From the NCBI RefSeq assembly GCF_031755915.1, contig NC_083390.1, forward strand, positions 25,353,001 to 25,417,000: a stretch of DNA of 64,000 bases, given 5' to 3'. Below are positions 51,791 through 63,816 of the stretch, in pieces. Position 1 is the first letter of the stretch. Each line of letters starts with the position of its first letter. The notes beneath the pieces were generated by a model. That model ran no database searches and was not told the origin of the DNA. It worked only from the letters and a program-made list of their open reading frames with translations. This DNA is from Ziziphus jujuba (lineage: Eukaryota; Streptophyta; Magnoliopsida; Rosales; Rhamnaceae). The position numbers and the translations under genes are program-made.

Positions 51791-54288
51791 CTATGATATA
51801 CAAAATTAGAGAATTAGAGAATTGAAGCCAAAAAGAGAAAAACAGAGCAGGGGTTTGCGTGCAAACCAGTATTGAAAAGAGAGATGGGTTGGAGAATCCA
51901 GACATATCTTTTGAACTCTGTCGGAGCCAAATTACCAGATGGACCATCAAACTCTGACCCTGAACGTATGCAAATTCACACCAATCTATTATCTCTGTAA
52001 ACTTTCATTCAATATTCTCTTTCTTTTTGTCTTGGTATATATGGTACACTTTTTTTTTTTGCTGAAAGGTATATCTGGTACACTTGTTTAATATATTATA
52101 TATTACTATTATAAATATATATAATATTACTTTCTTTTTTATTTATTGGTTTTTCCTCTCTTCCAATGTTAAAAGTCATATGCCAACAATTTTAAAGAGC
52201 ATAAACAGGACGGAATAATGCAACTTGGAAATCTGTGGTGGTCGGGAAGACATCTAGCCACATAAATGGTTTTGTTTGTAGTAAAGTTTTTTGGTTTTAC
52301 ATTTATACAAAAATTCTTCCCTTTATCCTGTCAACTCGAACTATTTGTTTAAAAACTTCGTTGATACTCGGATTCGGTATTGGGAGGCTAAGGTCTTATA
52401 AAGGAATTCACACCAAGTCAACCAATAAGCTTTGCTTTGCTTCATATCTATTTCAAATCTAGAAGAAACTGTTCATAAAAGAGATATTAGACTTCTTTCT
52501 TAGATGTGAAATTAGGAATCTTTGTAAAATTCAAGAAGAAACAAAGCTTGAGAACATATTTCAAGCATGGCCCAAAAAAAAAAAAAAAAAAAAAAAAGGA
52601 CTTAATCAGCCAAGTTCAATGGTCGAGAACAAAGTTAAGAAAAAAAACTAGTATCTTTTAGAAATTAAAGATCAAGTGACTAAGATATTATTAAATCGAT
52701 CAATTATCTGCCTAGATTCTATAAACCCCACCATATACAATATAAAGATAATATGCAAATTATATCACATATTTTAAATCTGAATCTCCCCCTAACTAAA
52801 GTGAATTATATTTATATAAGGAAAATCAGGAACTGGTAGATAGTTTGGACATACTATCCAAATAAAGGGAGGGAAAATAAGGTGAGGTCCAGTGAGGCAG
52901 GAAAGGAATGAGAAAAGATTGAATGTGGGCATGTGAGAGACTCGTCTTTTAATGGTTAATGTAATTGTAGTTGTAAGGGGGTCCATAAAAATGATCCATT
53001 AATTCTGAATTCTCATGGGTTTTGAGTTTGACTCCTCCAATATTAATCTTCATGACTACTATTTTATTTTGTTTTGATGTGTGCATGTGCATGGTTTATT
53101 GGGTTGTGCTCCATTTTATCACCATCAATTCTTATTAATGGGGGACAATCCAAAAGCTATCTCTTTGCATCTTTGATACATATAAATACATTATATTTTA
53201 TATAAAGATAGATATGGTTGATGATTACCCTCTTCTTAAAAGAAGTGACTTGACCAAACCTGACCACTCAACTCTCTACATCTTCTCCCTCTTTCTGCCT
53301 TTCATCATAGAATTGGGAAAAGGTGGAACAAACTGTAAAAGCTAATCCATCTTCTTCTACTACATCACCCTTCTTCAAACTTAAAAGCTTTCTATACGGT
53401 CAAATTTGATCACTTTCTCACCAATTGACCTCCTAATAACTTTCACTTCCTCCAATTTTAACTCCTATTTAGAATTTGATAGTAGTCCTCTGACAATTAA
53501 CTTTTGGTTTCATATTATTGAATACTTAAACTTTGTCCTTGTTACCGACTACTAGTCTTCAAGATCACAAGAGGGTCCAAATTAATGGTTTATTATCCTC
53601 TGCTTTGTAGTTCAATATTATGAGAAGAGAAGAAAGGGTTGAGAAAAAATTTCTGAGTGGTAATGTGGGATGGAGGTGGCAATGAAAGTAATTAAACATG
53701 TGAAAAAGGAAGTACAAGGTCAAAAAGAAAGCTTTTAGTTTTGAATTACCAGACTGATAAGACCAACATGAGACAATAAAGGTGAACAGCTTCTCTCTGC
53801 TTTTGCCTCTCCTATTTCAAATTCAATCTGTCTTTATAAAGCTTCCCCCAAAGTCACTTTGCTAGTTGTCTGGGGGGCTGTGCCTGGCCACTCCGATTCA
53901 CATTTCAAAATAATAGTTTTAATTTTTTAATTTTTTAATTTTTTTTTTTTTTTACCACTTTCTCTGATAGTGTTTTGGGCTCGCCTACTTTGAGCCTGAT
54001 AAATTTAAAGAGGAAAAAGTCCAAGAACGAATATATTAAAAATAAATGAAATTATTATTCTGCATAACAGATCAGAACAGAATGTTTATTTGTTTACATA
54101 CATAGAAAGAACAGTTATTACCAAAAAAGTAAAATGATAATAATCAATAGAAAGGACATAAATCACAAACATGTGTGTGTAGGTTTATTGACATGTATAG
54201 TGGGACTTAGAAATCCCAGCTTTATTTATTAAAACGCCTAAACAGTGGCTAAAAATGCAAACTCCATTATACGTCTCCATCTCCGCTT

Positions 54289-55959
54289 CTAAGCTTTTGG
54301 GTCTTGTATAACTGAAGTCACAAATCCTGTAACATAAAACAGAAAAAGAAAAAGAATGAATAAGCCAAAAATATACCAATGGAGGTTTCTAGAAAAGGAT
54401 ATTCTATGTTTATCCCTTTATTTAGTCAAAATTTCTCACTGATCAAATATTGAAGACTCCCATTTGTTTTATTTACATTTATTATTTGATATATTAAGCG
54501 TTTAGTTTCATTGTTTACCTGAGGTCGAGTTGTGTACACTCCCATCCAACTTGTTGTTAGAGAAATTTCTGATTATTAAGCCATAAAACGCCAATGATTA
54601 GAGAACTTCATAACGAGTTTTTAAAGAAAATATTAAGCCAATATTGAAAATTAAGCTCAATGAAATAAAAATGGAGGAAAGATTACGATAAATATGAGTT
54701 TCTTACATGACCCTGATTACAGCCAAGCGAACAAGTCCAAGAACCTCAATTGGTATGGTGCCAGTGAAACTGTTATTGTTCAAATTTCTGCAGAAGAAGA
54801 TGATCATCTGTGTTATATCCCAAGCTATTTATGTGTATAATATATATATATATATATAGATAGATGTTATACCAGTAGTTGCATAATATATAAAAAAGGA
54901 CATGAAATTAATGAAAACTTACATGGTCTGCAAAGATGTCAAGTTGCCAAGAGATGCCGGAATGGGTCCAGTGAGATTGTTGTTAGACAACTCCCTACAA
55001 TGAGACAATTCAACCATAAATGTAAAACATATTTATTACTTTATTTTCATAAAATCAGGGAATTTCATTTTAATTTTATTTATTTATTTTTTGGGTTTGT
55101 GGGTGAAATATTGATTGATATTCGTATATACTTACAAGAACTTCAAGGCAGTCAAATTCCCAAAAGAGTCTGGGATGGAGCCTGTAAGTATATTAAATTG
55201 TAACTCCAAGCGGATGAGATTCTTTAAATGACCAATCTCCTTTGGAATGGTTCCATTAATACTATTGCCAAATAACACCCTGAATGCATTATTTATGCCA
55301 CAAATAATTAATTAATTTCCAAAACAAATTAAACATACTTATTGTTTTAGTTTCTTTTTGTATACATAAGCAAGTGTTTGTAAAATACATATAATATTGA
55401 TTGCTAGTACTCTTACAAATATTGAACGAATGTCAGGTTTCCAAGCTCTGGGATAAGAGGCCCAGATAGTCTGGCAACACCAAGGTCCCTTCATATACCC
55501 AAAAAATAAAAAAATATTAGGAAGCTTTTGGAGAAGCCAAAAAATGCAAAAAAAAAATGCGATGGCTATTTGAGAAATTAATTAATCATTTTAAAAACAC
55601 TTACACCCTTGTAACGTTGTTCTGGTCACTGCAAGTGACATGGGACCAAGTGCACGGATTCGCTGAATTTGGGTCCCAGCTCCCTAAGACGTTGTTTGGA
55701 TCGGACAACTTGTTTTTCCAGGCAATTAGAGCATCCACTATGTTTCGTAATCAATCATAAAAAATAAAAAAAAAATGTCCAACAAAACTCAATGAATTTT
55801 CTGGATTCTCTACCAAGTAAATTAAGAAATTGTCTAATTAACCACTACAAATATATTTCCTAGACTAAAATTTATCTCCATACCTTCTGTGTTACAATTC
55901 ACCGAAGCAACAGCAATAACAAGTGCAAAAGCAAAATAAACTAGAACTCGGGAAGCCAT
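54289..55959 (-). CDS. Secreted LRR protein, tandem copy A
   Basis: Eight minus-strand exons: 55959-55884, 55737-55605, 55488-55417, 55279-55136, 54994-54923, 54787-54707, 54568-54519, 54326-54289; 221 residues. A signal peptide ([20 protein letters not shown]) precedes an intact LRRNT cap with PCTWSHVTC, then about six LRRs (for example [20 protein letters not shown]). It ends after [14 protein letters not shown] without the NLCGTIP cap of the LRR1 family. No membrane span or kinase. The acceptor before exon 3 is GAAG rather than CAG in both tandem copies. The first ATG after the TATA box may be 56016, in frame, which would add 19 residues; MASR is chosen because copy B starts there and it opens the signal peptide. 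Likely apoplastic; function inferred only from family. Confidence 0.88.
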
Positions 55960-56070
55960 TATGTATGCAAAAACTGAAGCAAAAAAAGAATATGTATATA
56001 TGCAAAATCGAAACAATGAATTGGAACTGTAATCTGAAAATGTTGTGCTTTTTTCTTTATGGAAAGCGGA

Positions 56071-56080
56071 TTATATATAC
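56071..56080 (-). promoter_or_regulatory. TATA box of LRR copy A
   Basis: GTATATATAA on the minus strand, about 115 bp upstream of the ATG. The same element, slightly longer, precedes copy B. Confidence 0.6.
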
Positions 56081-56149
56081 AAAAACAAATTGGAACCCAG
56101 TCCACTCCTGGGGAGGTTAATCTCGAAGAAATGTTCGAAAAAGTCAAAT

Positions 56150-57040
56150 CATTTTTTGTCTTAAATGAACAGCCAATTCTAGAGATGAATAATGGTCTAT
56201 TTTTAATATAGTTCTAGATCATATTACAATTTCTAATATAGACCCACCATTTTCAGTTCTAGAACAATGCATCAAGGTTCATTTTCAGTTGTAATCCGGA
56301 AAATGTGTTAAGAAATTTCATCGAAATTGCTTCCATAATTAATTAAGTTGGTGTTATCGTAGACATTATTCTTAAGAATAACATTTTTGTACTAAAACTA
56401 AAATAAATAAGTCATATTAGTCTTATTTTTCACCTTAAAATAATAATAAAAAGGTCATATTAGTCTGGTATATCTTCTAGACTTGCAGATATATCTTACC
56501 TTGAGAAAAAAATTCCTTTTCAATTCGATATGAGTTATATAAATACATTTATTTGACCGCTCTCTCTCTCTCTTGGAGCTGTTTTACATTTCAATTTTCT
56601 GGAAGTCATTTTATTATATAAAATGAAAAGATAATTCAACAGGGAAAAAAAAAAAACTAATATATTCTGAAAACAATTGGTATTGCGCGCAACTTACAAA
56701 ATAGAAAGATAAGTTAATATATTTAACCAAAAAAAAAATAAAAAGAAAGAAAAAAAAATGATAAGTCAGAAGAAACCCTGCCAGGGCAAGGTCTTGAGAT
56801 GTAGGTCAAATATTTGGAACGATCCAAACAAATGCAGCCCATCAAAAGCCCAAAAGGATTACAGGCGCCACCAACCCTTTGAAAATCTAGTAAGCCATTC
56901 AGCGTTTCTTTGAGTTTTCCATTCGATGCATCGAATGGGATGGACAAGAACAAAATTATACACTACACTCGAAATGCTAGTTAAATAAACTGCAGAATTT
57001 ATGCATTTTCATCGTGCAGGGAAAATTTTAAGAAAACAAA
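56150..57040. other. Spacer between LRR copy A and the relic
   Basis: Non-coding. It matches 60.3-61.1 kb of the right copy in order, for example GGGCTTCCTTGGCC versus GGGCTTCGGTGGCC just beyond it. No independent gene. Confidence 0.7.
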
Positions 57041-57799
57041 ACAGCCATCAGGGGCTTCCTTGGCCTTAACAAAGCGACTCTTAAACTAGCTTCATGGTGT
57101 CAGCTCTGGCCTTCCTCGACTTGTACCGTGTGTATGTTTATCATATCTATTATCACATCGAATTATAAAATACTCGGAATGAAATACCAATTGAAGCTAG
57201 AACCAGAAAGAAGAAGTATGAGAGAGAAGATACCATGTCAGTACAGGGAAGAAAACCAATTCATCTCATCCAAATAGTGCCTACACATAAAAAACCAATT
57301 GTTTTTGAATATGCCAGTAAACAAATCACTGAACACGTTCCACTGATGTTCTATCTTTGGATTAACATCAATTGGTCATTTTGTTAGTATCCAAAAGCAT
57401 GAAAGATCTTTTTTTAATTTTCACATTCATCATGCATTTGATCTGGGCATCCCAATCAAACAATGAAGTCCTTGTTGCATATACTATTGACTATTGTTTC
57501 CCAAGTGGGTTCTCAGGAAAAAGACACAAATAAATAATCCAATTGATCTAAATCTATAATTCAAACACAGTGGTTTGCACAAAAGTGAACAGTTGATAAA
57601 ATAATTGGATAATATCAGATTAGATGCATTGAATATCAGGCAGGACCTAGTTGAATGCCATGTCATCATGTCCCATAGGGCAATTATTCTGGTAGATATC
57701 TCCAAAAGTTTTAAATCATAAGTTCACTGAAATTTTTAATCATAAATCCTCCATCATTTGAACCATAAGCCATATCCAGCAATCATTCCTCCAAATTGA
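57041..57799 (-). pseudogene. Relic of CONSTANS-like 3' half
   Basis: Two pieces of the CONSTANS-like gene survive here. Exon 4 (CCT-domain end) lies at 57041-57146 with a small insertion that shifts the frame within the HIRY segment, and its stop codon TGA has changed to TGT. Exon 2 lies at about 57657-57799 with internal deletions, and its donor has mutated from GTAAGTC to CTAGGTC. Exon 3 and nearby intron (about 330 bp in the parent) are deleted, and exon 1 with the B-boxes was never included. It cannot encode a CCT domain. It arose as the trailing end of the left duplication unit. Confidence 0.88.
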
Positions 57800-58488
57800 A
57801 CTCCTACATATTCAGAATTTGATAGTAGTCTCTTATAATTGGCTTCTGGTTCATGTTATCGAATACTTGAACTGTGTCCTTGTTCCCAAACACTAGTCCT
57901 CAAGATTAGAAGAGTCCAAATTAATGGTTTATTGTCCTTTGTATCGTAGCTCAATATTATGCAGCGGAGAACAAAGGTAAAAAAGAAGTATAAAGTCGTA
58001 AAGGACAACTTTTTGTTTTGAATAATCAGACTGAGAAGACCAACATGAAACAATAAAGGCAACTAGCTTCGCTCTGCTTTTGCCCCTCCCTACTCAAATT
58101 CAATCTGTCTTTATAAAGTTACTTATCTGAGATTTTGCCTGGCCTCCCAGATTCACATTTCAAACAAAGAGCTTTAATTTTTCGTTTTTTTGTTTTTTGT
58201 TTTCCTAGTGTTTGGGCTGGCCTACTAAAGCCCATTAGATGGAAAAGGGTAAAAGTCCAAGATCCAATATATTAAAAATAAATAAAATTATTATTATCTG
58301 TATAACAAATCTGAACATAATATTTATTTGTTTACATACATACAAAGAACAGAAAATCACGAACACGGGTCCGTAGGTTTATTGACATGCATAGTGGGAC
58401 CTAGAAATCCCAGTTTTATTAATTAAATCGCCTAAATAGTATCAAGCTGCTAAATGCAAATGCCACATGATCTCCATCTCTACTGCTT

Positions 58489-58970
58489 CTAGGCTTTTGG
58501 ATCTTGTACGATTGAAGTAACAACAAATCCTGTAACAAAAGCAGAAAAAGAAGGAAGAGAGAATAAGCCAAAAATATACCAATGGAGGTTTCTAGATAAG
58601 GATATTTTATGTTATCCCTTTATTTATTAGTCAAATTTTCTGAGGTCAGATATTGAAAAATCTCCCGTTCATTGTTTACCTGAAGTAGAGTTGTGTACAC
58701 TCCCATCCAACTTGTTGTTAGAAACGTTTCTGGTAAGTCATAAAACGCCAACGATTAGAGAATTTCAGATTGAACTTTCAAGAAAAATACTAGGCCAATG
58801 TTGAAAAGCTCAATATAAAAAATGGAGGAAAGATTAATTATACATATACATATGAGTTTCTTACATGATCCTGATTACAGCCAAGCGGACAAGCCCAAGA
58901 ACCTCAATTGGTAGGGTGCCAGTAAGATTGTTATTGTTCAAATTCCTGCAGAAGAAGATGATCATCTCAG

Positions 58971-59004
<34 letters not shown>

Positions 59005-60172
59005 CACCAAAATCCCATGTTATACATATTCTACAAGTAGTTGCGTATAAAAGAACATGAAATTAATGTAAACTTACAAGGTCTGTAAAGATGCCAACTG
59101 GCCAAGAGATACTGGAATGGATCCAGTGAGATTGTTGTTGGACAAGTCCCTGTAATTAGACAATTCAACCACAAAATGAAAAACACATTAATTTTTTACT
59201 TTATTTTATGTAATTTATTTTTTCGGTTTAAGGGTCAAAGATTAATTTCATATATGCTCACAAGAACTTCAAGGCAGTCAAGTTCCCAAAAGAATCTGGG
59301 ATGGGGCCTGTAAGTATATTTTGTTGCAGCTCCAAGCGGATGAGATTCTTCAAATGACCAATCTCACTTGGTATGGTTCCATTAATGTTATTGCCAAATA
59401 CCACACTGCGTGCGTCCATGCCACCCAAAAAAAAAAAAAAACAATTAATTTCCATAAAAAATCAAACGTACTTCCTTTTTAGTTGCTATTTCATATATAT
59501 ATATGAGATTGGGTGGCCTTACAAATATTCAAGGAAAGTCAGGTTTCCAAGCTCTGGGACAAGAGGTCCGGCCAGTCTAGCGCGGCCAAGGTCCCTTCAT
59601 ATACCAAAAAAAAATTAAAAATCAAAATAAGAATTAGGAAGCTTTTGAGAAGCAAAAAGTGCAAAATTTAGACACAAAACACACACACACACACACACAC
59701 ACAAACCAAAAAAATAAAAATAAAATAAAATAAAATAAAAAATAAAAACCACCTAGGCTACTGAAAAAACTCATCAAACCATTTTAAAATAAAAACACCT
59801 ACACCCTTGTAACGTTTTTCTGGTCGTTCACAGTAACATGTGTCCAATTGCTTGGATCCGCTGAATTTGGGTCCCAACTCTTCAGGACGTTGTTCGGATC
59901 GGCCAACTTGTTTTTCCAAGCAATGAGAGCATCCACTGCGTTTCGTAATCAATGGAATAAAAAATAATAATAATAATAAAAAAGAGAAAGTATATACAAC
60001 AAAAATCAATGAACTTTCTGGATTTTCTGCTGAGTAAATTAAGAAACTGTGTTAACCACTACATACATATTTCTTAGACTAAGTCAATTTCCATACCTTC
60101 AATGTTGCAATTCACCGAAGCAACGGCAGCAAGTAGTGCAAAAGCACAATAAACTAGAACTCGGGAAGCCAT
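58489..60172 (-). CDS. Secreted LRR protein, tandem copy B, cap cysteines lost
   Basis: Eight minus-strand exons: 60172-60097, 59935-59803, 59594-59523, 59405-59262, 59149-59078, 58945-58865, 58729-58680, 58529-58489; 222 residues. Exon sizes equal copy A except for the last, which is three bases longer. It has a signal peptide ([20 protein letters not shown]), a [18 protein letters not shown] cap helix, about six LRRs and the same ending. The striking difference is the LRRNT motif: PSNWTHVTV in place of PCTWSHVTC, so both cysteines of the cap disulphide are gone although the frame and splice sites are intact. The ATG at 60283 lies upstream of the TATA box and is not used. Likely secreted; it may be unstable or have changed function. 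Confidence 0.86.
59679..59703 (+). repeat. (AC)n microsatellite
   Basis: About twelve CA units within intron 2 of LRR copy B. It is absent from copy A. Confidence 0.93.
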
Positions 60173-60261
60173 TAGTGCAAAAACTGAAGCAAAAGAATCT
60201 AGATAATGAGATAGAACTTTAATCTGATAATGTAGGTACTTTTTCCTTATGGGAAGCGGAC

Positions 60262-60274
60262 TATATATATATAC
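60262..60274 (-). promoter_or_regulatory. TATA box of LRR copy B
   Basis: GTATATATATATA on the minus strand, about 90 bp upstream of the ATG, in the same flanking context as in copy A (GCGGA on the plus strand). Confidence 0.6.
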
Positions 60275-60289
60275 AAAAACCAATTGTCA

Positions 60290-61209
60290 ATCCAGACCAC
60301 TTCCAAGGGAAGGTTAATTTCAAAGTTGGAAAAAATTCAATAATAAAAGTCCTAGAGACGAATAATATTTTATTTTAACAGCTCTAGATATTAAAATTTT
60401 TAATATAAACCCGCCATATTCAGTTCTAGAACAAGGTATCATTCTAGAGCAAGTTCATTTTCAGTTGTAACCTGGAAAACGTGTCTTAATAAAGTGGATC
60501 GAAATTGCTTCCGAGATTAATTAAGTTTGTGACAGCGAACATTATTCTTAACAATAATAATTTCAGATTAAAACTAAAATAAATGTCACATTTGTCTAAT
60601 ATATTTTCTAGACTTGCAGATATATCTACATTACCAAAAACAAAAGAACAAAAAATTCAACGCGGTATTGAATTATAAAAACAATTATTTGACCGCTATC
60701 TCTCTTACAATTGTTCTACATAATAATAATAACAATATTTCAAAGACTTTATATATATATATATAAAGTAAGACATCGCAACAGGAAAAAGAATACATTA
60801 TATTCAGAAAATAAGAAGGTATTGCGTGCAAAACCAAAACTTACAAAATAACAAGATAAGTTAATATAATTTGTCTCCAGAAGAACCCTAGGTCAACGTA
60901 TGAGACGGCTTCATGGAACGTTCGGTCCAAATGCAGGCTTTTTATTTTGAAACGTTCCGAACAAACCCAGCCCATCAAAAGCCCAAAGCACTATGGGCCA
61001 TTCCCGCATTTCTATGAGTTTTCCTTTCGATGTGCCAAGTAGGACGGACGAAACAAAGTTATACTCGAAATGCTAGCAAAATAAACTGCAGAATTTATAC
61101 ATTTTCATCGTGCAGGGAAAATTAGAAAAAAAGAGGGGGGCCAAAAAAAAAAAAAAAAAAATCTATTTACAGACATGAGTGAGGTTGGACTTCAGAGAAG
61201 AAGCCCAAA
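60290..61209. other. Spacer between LRR copy B and CONSTANS-like gene
   Basis: Non-coding; part of the duplicated unit. It should contain the 3' UTR of the CONSTANS-like gene and the LRR copy B promoter. Confidence 0.7.
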
Positions 61210-63816
61210 TCAGCCATCAGGGGCTTCGGTGGCCTTCACAAAACGACCCTTAACTCGCTTTCTGGTATCAGCTCTTGCCTTCCTTGACTCGTACCGTATA
61301 TGTTTATCATATCTATTGTCACATTGATTTGTAAAATACTCAGAACGAAATGCCACTTGAAGCTAAAACCAGAAAGAAGAAGAATGAGAAAGTGAGAACA
61401 AACAAACAGACCTTCGGGTTTTCTTCTTCTCCTTGTAACGCTGCATTGCATTGCCTCTATTCTGAGCCAACACCTCTATGTTAGCCTTTGTTGCTGCTGC
61501 TGTTCTTAAACTATCACTTCTAACAAGAAAAGACTGCTCTGTAAAATGCACATCTTTAGAGGCACCACAACCTTTTTCTTTCACCAAACCGGAACCTGAA
61601 GATGGTCTTCCAATTGGTAGGTTATTGCTCTCGGATGTTGCTGGTCCTTGGCTAGCTGTTGGGTTATTTCCATTATTCTGCAAAATTTCAAAAATAATAA
61701 CCATATTAATACAGGAAAACAAAAACAATGCATCTTAACCAAATAGTGCCTCAGCAAAAACCATTTGTTTTGGAAAAGAATATATGGGAATATGCCATTA
61801 AACTAATCACTAAACATGTTGTACTAATTACCTATTCTTTAGATTAACATCGATTGGCCATTTTGTTGACATCCAAAAACATGAAATATCTTTTTTTGTT
61901 TTCACATTCATCATGCACTTAATCTGGGCATCCCAGTCAACGAAGAAATCCTTATTATATACGCACTTGCCTTCCCAAGTGGGTTCTCAGGAAAAAGCAC
62001 AAATAAATAAATCAATGGATCTAAATGTATAATTTAAGCACTGTGGCTTGCACATTGTAAACAGATAAATAATTGGATAAAATCAGAAAAGATACATCAA
62101 ACAGCAGGCATGACTTACGTTGAACGTCATGTCATCTTGTCCCATAGGGCAATTTATCTGGTAAATATCTCCCAAAATTTTCGAACTGGTCCATGATGTC
62201 TCTTTCATAAGTTCACCGAAATTTTTAATCATAAATCCTGCATCATTCGAACAATAAGCCACTTCCATGGGTCCTGATTCTTCATGTTCCCTCAAACGTC
62301 CTAAATTGAAGTCCCATATCTGCAATTCCAGCAACAAACTAGTTGTGTGATTACGAGCCCACAAGAAATCATGTAACCGACGATCATTAAAAAACTAAAA
62401 GTAAAAAGCAACAAGAAAAATAAATAAATAATTAAGGCATTGAGGCAATAAGAAATTCAAAACATGCCTTTCAAAGAGATTAGAAAATGTTTTCTTTGTT
62501 GATGTATGTTTCACTATTAGAAAATTCCTCTGTTCCCGCCTTTAAATATCGAAGAAAGATAAATTCTCCTTGGGAACGAAGAGATTAGATATCCAGGAAG
62601 AAAAAAATCTATTCTATTAGGAAATCTAAGTCAACAAAGAGGAAGCTCAGGCTTGTCAAAGGGCTGAGCTTAATCCATCCATAATCCATCCATGAAAGAG
62701 CTTGGACATGAAATACATTTCCATTTTCCTTCAATTAAAGCACCTCGTTTATTTATTTATTTTTATTTATGCAGTCCAAATCCATAATTATTGATATTAG
62801 TAGGACAAATAATCAAAAAACAAAAACAGAACGAAAACAACATTTACCTGAGTGGACTGCCCATTGGGGTTGGTATCCCACAACATATCCCCATCCACAA
62901 TCCCATCGCCATCTTTCAACTCATGAGGAGGCATCGGCATCATCAGCAAAGATGTAAACGGCGTCGTCTGCTGCTGCAAATGCTGTTGAACACCGGCACC
63001 ACCGGAAGAACCGGTCAAAAGCCCATTTACCCCATCATCACCGTTGCTTTCATTCCTCAACCCGATCGCTTCCACATTCCCTTGCCAACAACCACCGCTC
63101 CTATTGGGGGTCCCCGGCTGGTAATTGCCCTCTCCCCCTCCGCCGCCGTCGCCACCGCCGGCGGCGTTGGCCATCAAATCCCTCCTGAGCAACTCCACCA
63201 ACTGCTTGTACATGACCTGCTTCTGCTTCCCACATCTGGCAGTGCAACTCTGTTTCTTCATCACCACCTCTCCGCAACCCATGTTCGGGAAAACAAAGCC
63301 GTTCTCATTCGGCACAATCAAGTCCTGAACCTGAAGGCTCACGCCGTCCGGTTTGTACTTGTAGTAGGTCCAGGATGATGAGTCCACGGGCATAAGCATG
63401 TCGTGGGGACTGGCCCAATTGGGGAAAGGCGGGTCGGGTCGCGCCGGTTTCTTGTCCTCGAGATCGAATCCCCAAATGGAGGCGAGCTCGAGAGCGGAGG
63501 GACAGCCGGAGAAGCCATCGACAGGGTTGCGATCGTGAGAGGCGGAGAGAGAGCAGGTGCCGTGGGCGTCCCAATCGCACTCCTGGCAGAGCACGAGGTT
63601 GTCGGTTGCGCATCGGACGGAGACAGGCTCGGAGGCACAGTTGTCGCAGATCTGAGAGCGAAGATGCTTCCGGGAGAGGAGGTTGGCAGAGTGAACTTGT
63701 TGGTCGCAGAACAAACAGAGCTTCGCTGAGTCGGCTCTGCAGTACAGAATCGCAACTTGGTCGCTGCAGAAATCGCAGGGCACGCTCTCTGCGCTTCGAG
63801 ATTTGGGGTTCACCAT
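61210..63816 (-). CDS. COL14: CONSTANS-like B-box/CCT protein, COL14/15 type
   Basis: Four minus-strand exons: 63816-62848, 62319-62119, 61677-61412, 61312-61210; 512 residues. Two B-box zinc fingers occupy residues 14-51 (CDFC...CLFC...H) and 57-94 (CDNC...CQEC...H), with all metal ligands visible. The middle holds [15 protein letters not shown] and [20 protein letters not shown], then Gly- and Gln-rich stretches and a [15 protein letters not shown] motif. The CCT domain (about 463-508, [13 protein letters not shown]...[10 protein letters not shown]) is split by the last intron, whose donor CGAAG/GTCTGT is weak but keeps phase. CCT and B-boxes mediate DNA binding and protein contacts in the nucleus, often under light or clock control. 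The layout matches the COL13/14/15 group; which member is uncertain. Confidence 0.92.

Larger units (their letters stand above)
50654..54288. other. Intergenic with hAT element, otherwise no gene
   Basis: Includes the LRR gene promoter, the hAT element at 51.27-51.79 kb and AT-rich sequence. The first part of the 4.4-kb duplicated unit begins near 53.45 kb. No reading frame with a domain is present. Confidence 0.6.
53450..57795. repeat. Left copy of 4.4-kb tandem segmental duplication
   Basis: Direct repeat of 57796-62305. Colinear matches include the 3' flank (AGAATTTGATAGTAGTC at 53470 and 57813; CAAATTCAATCTGTCTTTAT at 53820 and 58095), all eight LRR exons and introns, the TATA region and the 3' half of the CONSTANS-like gene. 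Homology ends at both borders near short CTCCAATTTTAA / CTCCAAATTGAA sequences, suggesting a small homology at the exchange point. Border positions are good to about 15 bp. Confidence 0.88.
57796..62305. repeat. Right (parental) copy of 4.4-kb duplication
   Basis: Colinear with 53450-57795. It runs into the intact CONSTANS-like gene on its right, so this copy is in the ancestral setting there. The right border falls within exon 2 of that gene, near AAATTGAAGTCC at about 62303. Confidence 0.88.

Noticed and set aside
56723..56953. Minus-strand frame of 76 codons in the duplicated spacer
   Set aside because: The matching right copy (60.85-61.07 kb) does not keep the frame, so it is not conserved as protein.
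62791..63729. Long plus-strand reading frames opposite COL exon 1
   Set aside because: They are the antisense shadow of the GC-richer B-box exon; the minus-strand frame has all zinc ligands and correct splicing.
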